Source: Bacteroidaceae bacterium (lineage in GTDB: Bacteria > Bacteroidota > Bacteroidia > Bacteroidales > Bacteroidaceae). Taken from it: DNA of 57,839 nt. The stretch lies in the NCBI GenBank assembly GCA_017416705.1, contig JAFQBG010000027.1:1-57839 (forward strand), written 5' to 3'. Positions 51,483 to 57,839 of this stretch are shown here, piece after piece. Below the pieces are notes generated by a model, which saw only the letters and a program-made list of their open reading frames with translations, searched no databases and was not told where the DNA came from. The first letter of the stretch is position 1. Each line of letters starts with the position of its first letter. Made by a program: the position numbers and the translations under genes.

Positions 51483-54400
51483 ATGTATATGCGACAAATT
51501 ATACAATCAATGGTGGCATTAATGGTGTTAGTGTCATCGGCCATCCCCGCTTGTGCCATGCAGGCAAGGGGTTGTGAGGCAAACGATTCCCTGAGCGTGC
51601 AGCAGCCCGAAGCAGTAGCAGGCCGCACCATAACAGGTACCGTTTACGATGCTGCCACGAATACTCCAATCCCGGGTGTTCGCGTGCAAGGAACAGGTCA
51701 TTTCAAAGTAACAGCCATGACCGATTCCGTTGGTAAATATAAAATAGAGGTGCCCTCGTATGTGACGCTTCTCAGTTTCTCTACACCCGAATATCGTATG
51801 GTGCAACGTCCTGTACTCAACGACGGTGTAATAAACGTTCGTCTGTACAGCGATATATTCGCCGACGATTACAGCGATGACATCGAGATAACCGCTGCCG
51901 ATGAACTTGTAATGGGCATATCACCCTCCATAACAATCGATGCCGACATTCAGAACAAGTTGGGAGCCAAAGTGCGCTCGGTGACACGTTCCGATGTCCC
52001 CGGTATCGGTAATTTCATGCTCATTCGCGGTATAAACTCAATAAATGCCAAGGTACAGCCTTTGGTGGTTGTCGATGGTATCATATTGGATACTCAGGAT
52101 AAATATGAGTCGCTGCACATGGGTTCGTTCAACAACATACTCGCAGGCATCGACATCAGCGACATCGACAAAGTCGAGGTTCTCACCAACGGCGCAGCCA
52201 TTTATGGAGCACGTGCAGCCAACGGTGTTATAAAAATCACCACCAAGCGCGGTAAGAGCATGGCAACACGTATCACAGCAAACATCTATGCCAACGTGAC
52301 TCTGATGCCTCAGACACCCGACCTGATGAACGCCGAGCAGTATCGTACCTATGCCAACGAGCTCATCGGTACAATGAACACCAACAAGAAAAACTTCGAT
52401 TTCTTGCGTGCCGACCCCAAATATCCCTATTACAACAAGTATCACAACGAAACCGATTGGGCCGACCTCGTATATACCGAGGCATTCACACAAAACTACA
52501 AAGTGAATGTCGAGGGTGGTGACGACATAGCCATGTATAACTTCTCATTGGGTTACACATCGGGCGAGAGCACATTGGAAAAGAACTCTTTCGACCGTTT
52601 GAACATCCGTTTTAACTCCGATATAAGCCTTGCAAAGAACCTTAATACCCGTTTCGATATATCATACTCGCGCATCACACGCGAAATGTTCGACGACGGT
52701 ATCATGGAGGATCACAATGTATTCCCCTATGCCTCTCCCGGTTTCCTTGCAATGATAAAGGCTCCTTTCCTCAGTCCCTACGCATTTGCCAAGAACGGCG
52801 AGATAACAAACATATTCGACGAGTCCGACTCGTTTGCATGGGGCATCGACGACAATGTCGATTATGGCAAGGACAATAACTCGTACTACAACCCCATGAC
52901 CATTCTGGGAGTAGGTTCGGGCGACAACCTTAACGAGCAGGAATATACTGTGCTTGGTATAACATTTGCTCCCGAGCTCACATTGGGCGATTTCAAACTC
53001 ACCGAGACTTTCCACTACTCGTTGCATCGTATGAGCGAGAAATATTACTTGCCATACTCCACAACAAATACCACCCGTCAGTTCTATGCTGAGAACCAAG
53101 GACGCATAGGTAACTTCCTTGCATCGTCGTTCGGCAAGCAGAACCTCATTTCGAGCGACACCCGTCTCAGCTGGGCAAAAGTCATGAAGGCACACAACCT
53201 GAGCGTAATGGGTGGTTTCCGCATGACACGCTTCGACTTCGATTCAAGCTATCTGTCGGGTGCCAACTCGGGTAACGATAAAAAGAACAACATAAGCAAG
53301 GACCTTGCCTATCTAAAATCGGACGGTGACGATAACACATTCACCAACCTCGCTTGGTATGTGAACGCCGATTACAGCTACAAGACACGCTATTTCTTGC
53401 AGTTGGCAGCCTCGTTGGAGACATCGTCGCGCTTTGGTAAGGAGGCCGACGGCGGCATAGCAGCCGGTGGCGTTAAATGGGGTCTGTTCCCCTCGGTGCA
53501 GGCAGCATGGCTTGTCTCTTCCGAAAAATGGTTCAATGTACGCCCCATCAACTCGTTGAAACTGCGTGCAGGCTACGACATCACAGGTAACGACGACATC
53601 GACTTCTACGCATGCCAAAGCTATATGCAGGCAGTGAAGTTCCAAGACAACTACCTTGGTGTGCAGCTGGGTAATGTCGAGAACGAGACTGTTAAATGGG
53701 AGACAACATCGCGCATCAACTTAGGCGTCGATGCAATGCTGTTCAACAACCGCTTGGCAGTATCGTTCGACTGGTATAAATCGATCACAAAAGACCTCCT
53801 TGTTCCCAAAACCTACGACTACGTAGCCGGTATGGGCACATATTGGGGCAACGGTGGCGAATTGCAGAACGTCGGCTTCGAGGCATCGGTGACAGCAAAA
53901 CTCATCAACACCCGTAATTTCAAATGGGAGCTTGGTGTGACAGCAGGACACTATGAAAACGAAGTAACCGCACTTGACGAGGATATGGCCCCCGTTTCAA
54001 TATATGGTGGTGAAGTCCTCATCAGAAAAGGACAGCCCATCGGAGCATTCTGGGGCTACAAGACCGACGGTATATTGAACTCCACCGAGGAAGCCGAGGA
54101 GGCAGGACTCTTCGAGCGCGATGCAGTAGGCCGTCCTGTTGATTTCAAGCCCGGTGACGTTCGTTTCGTCGATTTGGCAGGTGATACCCCGGGTGAAATC
54201 TCCGCCGAGGATAAAACCGTTATTGGCGACCCCAACCCCGACCTCTACGGTAATATCTTCTCGCGTATGAACTACAAAAATTGGACACTCGATATAGGCC
54301 TTAACTACTCATTGGGCAATGACGTCTATAACTACTATCGTTCACAGCTCGAAGGTGGCAGCAACTTCTTCAACCAGACAACAGCCATGCTCAACCGTTG

Positions 54401-54725
54401 GACAATGGACGGACAAAACACCAATGTACCTCGCGCCATCTACGGCGATCCTCGTGGCAACAACCGTTTCTCGGATCGTTGGATAGAAGACGGTTCATAT
54501 CTGCGCCTTAAATTAGTGCAGTTGTCCTACAATATACCTCTGAGCCTCAGTTGGTTGCAAGGCGTCACAGTATGGTGCGCCGGTGAGAACCTTCTCACAT
54601 TCTCGAAATATCTGGGTAACGACCCCGAGTTCTCGGCAAACAACAATATACTCTATCAAGGTATAGACGTAGGTTTGGTACCACAAAGCCGTCGATTCCA
54701 TTTAGGTATAAAGGTTAACCTCTAA
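51483..54725 (+). CDS. SusC/RagA-type TonB-dependent transporter, second cassette
   Basis: A 1080-residue outer-membrane importer. It has an export signal in the first ~28 residues (QIIQSMVALMVLVSSAIPAC) and a regulatory domain (ITGTVYDAATNTPIPGVRVQ). A rather divergent plug follows (RSDVPGIGNFMLIRGINSIN, VQPLVVVDGIILDTQDKYES, IDKVEVLTNGAAIYGARAAN). The beta-barrel ends in SRRFHLGIKVNL. Compared with the first SusC, the plug opens with an unusual acidic stretch (SDIFADDYSDDIEITAADE) in place of the common EVVV linker. It lies 12 bp before its SusD gene, in one operon. Confidence 0.94.
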   Translation: MYMRQIIQSMVALMVLVSSAIPACAMQARGCEANDSLSVQQPEAVAGRTITGTVYDAATNTPIPGVRVQGTGHFKVTAMTDSVGKYKIEVPSYVTLLSFSTPEYRMVQRPVLNDGVINVRLYSDIFADDYSDDIEITAADELVMGISPSITIDADIQNKLGAKVRSVTRSDVPGIGNFMLIRGINSINAKVQPLVVVDGIILDTQDKYESLHMGSFNNILAGIDISDIDKVEVLTNGAAIYGARAANGVIKITTKRGKSMATRITANIYANVTLMPQTPDLMNAEQYRTYANELIGTMNTNKKNFDFLRADPKYPYYNKYHNETDWADLVYTEAFTQNYKVNVEGGDDIAMYNFSLGYTSGESTLEKNSFDRLNIRFNSDISLAKNLNTRFDISYSRITREMFDDGIMEDHNVFPYASPGFLAMIKAPFLSPYAFAKNGEITNIFDESDSFAWGIDDNVDYGKDNNSYYNPMTILGVGSGDNLNEQEYTVLGITFAPELTLGDFKLTETFHYSLHRMSEKYYLPYSTTNTTRQFYAENQGRIGNFLASSFGKQNLISSDTRLSWAKVMKAHNLSVMGGFRMTRFDFDSSYLSGANSGNDKKNNISKDLAYLKSDGDDNTFTNLAWYVNADYSYKTRYFLQLAASLETSSRFGKEADGGIAAGGVKWGLFPSVQAAWLVSSEKWFNVRPINSLKLRAGYDITGNDDIDFYACQSYMQAVKFQDNYLGVQLGNVENETVKWETTSRINLGVDAMLFNNRLAVSFDWYKSITKDLLVPKTYDYVAGMGTYWGNGGELQNVGFEASVTAKLINTRNFKWELGVTAGHYENEVTALDEDMAPVSIYGGEVLIRKGQPIGAFWGYKTDGILNSTEEAEEAGLFERDAVGRPVDFKPGDVRFVDLAGDTPGEISAEDKTVIGDPNPDLYGNIFSRMNYKNWTLDIGLNYSLGNDVYNYYRSQLEGGSNFFNQTTAMLNRWTMDGQNTNVPRAIYGDPRGNNRFSDRWIEDGSYLRLKLVQLSYNIPLSLSWLQGVTVWCAGENLLTFSKYLGNDPEFSANNNILYQGIDVGLVPQSRRFHLGIKVNL

Positions 54726-54737
54726 TAACATAGAACA

Positions 54738-57053
54738 ATGAAAAAGAATATCATATATACATTATGTCTGCTATTAAGCGGAGCGTTCCTTTTTAGTTCC
54801 TGCGAGGATATGCTCGAAAACGATACAACCCGTGTCGATAACAGTTTTGGCAGTATCACCATGAACGACTCGGTTTATTCGGTATTAGGAATCTTAAAAA
54901 GTATGCAGAACTTAGGCGACCGACAAGTAATACTTGGCGAGTTGCGTGCCGACCTTGTCAGCGTTGTCGAGGATAAAGCCAATGTCGATCTTCAAGATAT
55001 AAGCAAATTCATCTACAACGACGATAACCAATACCTATCTATAAAAGACTACTATTCGGTTATCAATAACTGTAACGTCTATTTGGCACGTGTCGATACC
55101 AACCTTGTGAGCAAAAACGAAAAAGTGATGCTTCGCGAGTTCGTGGCTGTCACCAGCATGCGCGCTTGGACATATCTGCAACTTGCCATCAACTACGGCA
55201 ATGTGCGTTACTTCACACGTCCGTTGCTCACACACGGCGACGTACAGGAGGAGATGAGCAAAGCACCCATATCGCGTCATGAGCTATTGTCGCACCTGAT
55301 AGAGGAACTTGCCCCCTACGAGAACCCTCGTGTCTATCCCATGCCGGCATGGTCGGGTGTGAAAACAGGCGCAGGTGTTAGCGTATCCACCGAGAAACTG
55401 TTTGTTCCCATCCGCATGTTGCTGGGCGAACTACACTTGTGGCGTGGCATGCCGGGCGACTACACAGCAGCAGCCAACTACTACTATAAAATGCTCACAG
55501 ACAGTCCCAGCTTCCCTCTGACATCGGGTTTCACATATTACTTTGATTCAAACGAATACGCGAAATTCATGTATAATGCCAGCAAGGGAACTGTTATGAC
55601 TGACTATGTGTTAGATTTTTATAGCGAATTGTTCGAAGACAACGGTGGTGTAGTTTCAAGGGGTGGCTCGGCACTTGCTGTCATCCCCTATCAAAACACC
55701 ACAACAACAGGCTCCATATCGAACCTGAGCGACGTGTTCTTCCCCGAAGTGGCAGGTATGGCGCAGGCAGTGGCATCGCAAGGCTACACATCGCTTAGTG
55801 ACCGTCAGACATACTATGCCTACGACCCTACAGGAACAGGCGAGGCTAAGTACAACCCCGCAGGTGCAAACAGTAATTTCCCCGGCGACTTGCGTCGTTT
55901 CACCGTTACAGGTGCCACACGTAACAGCGAACTTAAACAGGTGTTCAGCAATAACATCCTGAAACACTGTATGCCCTCGTCGCGCATGCAGACAACCGAC
56001 AATATCTACTTGTACACTCCCGGAAAACGTACAGGCTATGTGCAGCTGTATCGCGACACACATATTTTCATGCGTTTTGCCGAGGCATTGTTGGGCATGG
56101 AGCGTTTCGAAGGCTATACCTTCCTGACCAACAGCGACTTGAAGGGTGCTACCCCCATCGACGGCAAATACCGTTTCGCATCGCCCGCCATGGATATACT
56201 GAAACGCGGTATGGACTGGAACTACATCGCTTTGCAGAATGTAAGCATACGTCAGGCAACCGAGGAAGAGAAACTCGCAGGCGTTTATCTTAGAGTAGAG
56301 AACCCCGCAGGTGGCGAGGACTCGTTGCAGATAGCATATCTTGGCAACTTGTTAGAATTCAATATGTCGTATGTTCGCGATGGCAACGTCGAGAATGTCA
56401 ACGACGGTATCCACGCACGTGGTTCGGGTAACAGTGAATTCAATCAATACTATGCGCTTAACGACACATGTATAGCACGCTACAACGGCGAGTTAGAGGA
56501 GTTAGGCGAGGGCGTAGTGCAATTCCCCGCATACACCAAGGAAGACTCGCTTGCGTACGTTGCCGACCTGTTGCTCGACGAGCTTGCTCTTGAATTCTGT
56601 TTCGAGGGACAACGTTTCGGCGACCTCATCCGCTTTGCCAAAGCGGCCGAGAAGGCAGGCGACCCCAATTGGAAGGATATCCTTGTAAAGCGTGTCAACG
56701 CACGTAACATAAGCAATACCGTATCGTATCGTGCACTCGACTATCAAGTGGGCGATGGTGGCGGCATCAGTGTTGACCTCAACGATGAGAGCAATTGGTA
56801 CATGCCCTTCCCTAATGACGAGTTGGTAGAGACACTCCCCGGCGAGGATGACGAGGAAAACACCCCCGGCGATGAGGGTGGCGCAGAGAATACTCCCGGC
56901 GAGGAGGGTGGCGCAGAGAACACTCCCGGCGAGGAAAATGGCGCAGAGAACACTCCCGGCGAGGAGGGTGGCGCAGAGAACACTCCCGGCGATGAGGGTG
57001 GCGCAGAGAACACTCCCGGCGAGGAAAATGGCGAGGAAAATATCACAGAATAA
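54738..57053 (+). CDS. SusD/RagB-type lipoprotein with C-terminal decapeptide repeats
   Basis: A 771-residue lipoprotein (FSSC, C22), longer than the usual 500-650. It shows SusD features: RQVILGELRADLVSVVEDKA, YSVINNCNVYLARVDTNLVS, MRAWTYLQLAINYGNVRYFT, RMLLGELHLWRGMPGDYTAA, RDTHIFMRFAEALLGMERFE and ELALEFCFEGQRFGDLIRFA. After the normal SusD end (WYMPFPNDELVETLPG) comes a tail of six acidic decapeptides of the form ENTPG(E/D)E(G/N)GA, then ENITE. The tail is negatively charged, rich in Pro and Gly, and likely disordered. It may reach out from the lid or bind Ca2+; this is inference. It is the last gene of the locus. Confidence 0.93.
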   Translation: MKKNIIYTLCLLLSGAFLFSSCEDMLENDTTRVDNSFGSITMNDSVYSVLGILKSMQNLGDRQVILGELRADLVSVVEDKANVDLQDISKFIYNDDNQYLSIKDYYSVINNCNVYLARVDTNLVSKNEKVMLREFVAVTSMRAWTYLQLAINYGNVRYFTRPLLTHGDVQEEMSKAPISRHELLSHLIEELAPYENPRVYPMPAWSGVKTGAGVSVSTEKLFVPIRMLLGELHLWRGMPGDYTAAANYYYKMLTDSPSFPLTSGFTYYFDSNEYAKFMYNASKGTVMTDYVLDFYSELFEDNGGVVSRGGSALAVIPYQNTTTTGSISNLSDVFFPEVAGMAQAVASQGYTSLSDRQTYYAYDPTGTGEAKYNPAGANSNFPGDLRRFTVTGATRNSELKQVFSNNILKHCMPSSRMQTTDNIYLYTPGKRTGYVQLYRDTHIFMRFAEALLGMERFEGYTFLTNSDLKGATPIDGKYRFASPAMDILKRGMDWNYIALQNVSIRQATEEEKLAGVYLRVENPAGGEDSLQIAYLGNLLEFNMSYVRDGNVENVNDGIHARGSGNSEFNQYYALNDTCIARYNGELEELGEGVVQFPAYTKEDSLAYVADLLLDELALEFCFEGQRFGDLIRFAKAAEKAGDPNWKDILVKRVNARNISNTVSYRALDYQVGDGGGISVDLNDESNWYMPFPNDELVETLPGEDDEENTPGDEGGAENTPGEEGGAENTPGEENGAENTPGEEGGAENTPGDEGGAENTPGEENGEENITE
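56856..57035 (+). repeat. Six tandem 30-bp coding repeats in the second SusD
   Basis: Six exact-length copies of a 30-bp unit (GAGAACACTCCCGGCGAGGA plus GGGTGGCGCA or close variants) encode ENTPGEEGGA, with E/D and G/N variation at two positions. Near-identity at DNA level, including synonymous positions, indicates recent expansion. Gain or loss by slippage would stay in frame. Confidence 0.97.
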
Positions 57054-57088
57054 AATTCTCATCCTAATCTCATATTAAACTTTCTCTT

Positions 57089-57130
57089 TCACCGAGCGGC
57101 ATTACTGCCGGTCGGTGATTTCTTTTTTTT
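57089..57130 (+). terminator. Intrinsic terminator of the FAS1-SusC-SusD locus
   Basis: TCACCGA (57089-57095) pairs with TCGGTGA (57112-57118). One G-G mismatch follows, then CGGCA/TGCCG with a TTAC loop. The tail is TTTC followed by eight T. It lies 36 bp after the last SusD stop. Confidence 0.92.
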
Positions 57131-57413
57131 ACCCTCCCCGGCTGTAAATCAACGAAATTAATTTGAAAATGTTTGCAGGGTAGGGATGGTGGCAAATAGG
57201 GATTTTTGAGCAAAGCAATATAATTGTCCCTCGTTGAAGAGGGACGAGAAAGCGGTACCGTAGCTTTGCACTGCTTTTAGCGAGCCTTGGCTGCGCTCGT
57301 TTACAACAGCAAGTAAACTTGCTTTGTACTCGCTTGCACAAGCCTTGCGACGACGGAACATTTATGTTCCCAAAGGAGTGCCGGAGTGAAACGAAGGCTA
57401 TAAACAAGGTTGC
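57131..57413. other. Non-coding region with repeat fragments
   Basis: No supported gene. It holds TCCCTCGTTGAAGAGGGACGAGAAA near 57227-57251, a partial copy of the segment at 57599-57624 in the repeat block, and a CGCTCGTTTACAACAGCAAGTAAACTTGC string near 57294-57322. The latter has the same CGCTCGTTT word and TAAA-loop hairpin (GCAAG-TAAA-CTTGC) as the tandem repeat at 1-172. Confidence 0.5.
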
Positions 57414-57821
57414 GGAGGGAGTTGACAAATACTCATAGCACGCGATTTTGCTATTTCTGCTTTTTTCTTTCTGCTTTCTACTTTCTGCTTTTCCACTCGT
57501 TTCCACTCCCTCGTCATCGACTTCGTCGCTGCCACTCCCTCTCCGGCGAGGGAGAATTTTACAAATGTTTGGTGGGTGGAAAGCAAAACTATATAGCTGT
57601 CCCGCTTTGAAGAGGGACGAGAAAAAGCAAATGCTTTTTCGGAGGGAGTTGACAGATATTCATAGCAAGCGATTTTCGTCTTTGCTATTTCTACTTTTTT
57701 CTTTCTACTTTCTGCTTTTTCACTCGTTTCCACTCCCTCGTCATCGACTTCGTCGCTGCCACTCCCTCTCCGGCGAGGGAGAATTTTACAAATGTTTGGT
57801 GGGTGGAAAAGCAAAACAATT
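57414..57821. repeat. Two copies of a ~180-bp intergenic repeat, period 227 bp
   Basis: Copy 1 (about 57414-57588) and copy 2 (about 57641-57821) both begin GGAGGGAGTTGACA, continue with a T/C-rich tract, and share a nearly identical ~100-bp core from CACTCGTTTCCACTCCCTCG to the end GTGGGTGGAAA. Each core has a hairpin CTCCCTC-TCCGGC-GAGGGAG. The spacer between copies contains GTCCC...GAGGGAC, also found near 57227. Open frames across it on the minus strand only reflect the repeat. Confidence 0.85.
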
Positions 57822-57839
57822 AATTATATTGTTCTGTGC

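Noticed and set aside
40857-57053. Classical polysaccharide utilisation locus with a defined glycan
   Set aside because: No carbohydrate-active enzyme or sensor is present between promoter and terminator, so no glycan can be assigned.
56848-57078. Alternative plus-strand frame of Arg/Pro repeats over the SusD tail
   Set aside because: It is the out-of-frame reading of the 30-bp repeats; the in-frame reading continues a conserved SusD protein.
57129-57814. Minus-strand frames of 125 and 138 residues in the terminal region
   Set aside because: They contain the same peptide words twice only because they cross the DNA repeat; no start context, domain or homology pattern supports them.

Overview
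The window is a chromosomal segment of a member of the Bacteroidota, most likely order Bacteroidales. The evidence is two SusC/SusD pairs, GH92 alpha-mannosidases, a BACON-domain lipoprotein, a C10 cysteine peptidase, many lipoproteins with a bare S/A-C lipobox, promoters of the TTTG-N19-TAnnTTTG type, and few Shine-Dalgarno sequences. I cannot assign a genus. No rRNA, tRNA or CRISPR array was seen.

Layout. (1) 1-3000: a tandem repeat, then frr-rsgA (+) converging on asd (-) across a perfect 23-bp-stem terminator. (2) 3000-9660: a visibly AT-rich island. It holds a candidate stand-alone structured RNA, a BACON lipoprotein and C10 peptidase pair, the tail of an IS4-type transposase, and a secreted MORN-repeat protein. 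It ends at a perfect 60-bp palindrome. (3) 9.6-15.0 kb: housekeeping genes on + (tcdA, a LolD-like ATPase, a small secreted protein, a ROK glucokinase, an ABC-F ATPase). (4) 15.0-24.5 kb on -: an OMF-MFP-RND efflux operon and, downstream, a 1240-residue secreted MG2-like protein ending in Sel1-like repeats. (5) 24.6-31.5 kb on -: a compact mannan/mannoside operon in the order GH5_7-like mannanase, ROK sugar kinase, GH92, GH92. (6) 31.8-40.55 kb on +: etfB-etfA-acyl-CoA dehydrogenase, an SlyD-type FKBP with a Cys-rich tail, aroC, a polytopic membrane protein and a beta-propeller lipoprotein with one CxxCH haem-c motif. (7) 40.8-57.05 kb on +: a duplicated cassette, FAS1 lipoprotein-SusC-SusD twice, with a near-perfect promoter in front and a terminator behind, and no enzyme gene. 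(8) 57.05-57.84 kb: non-coding repeats.

How the genes work together. The GH5/GH92/ROK operon can cut mannan, release mannose and phosphorylate it, but it has no SusC/SusD of its own here. The FAS1-SusC-SusD double cassette is the opposite case: a complete surface capture and TonB import apparatus with large fasciclin lipoproteins and no degradative enzyme, so its ligand is unknown. Both of its SusD proteins carry acidic, Gly/Thr/Pro-rich repeats, one internal and one C-terminal. This cassette, the haem-c propeller with its membrane partner, and the AT-rich BACON/C10/MORN island are the best places to look for undescribed biology. All calls come from reading the sequence; no database search was run.
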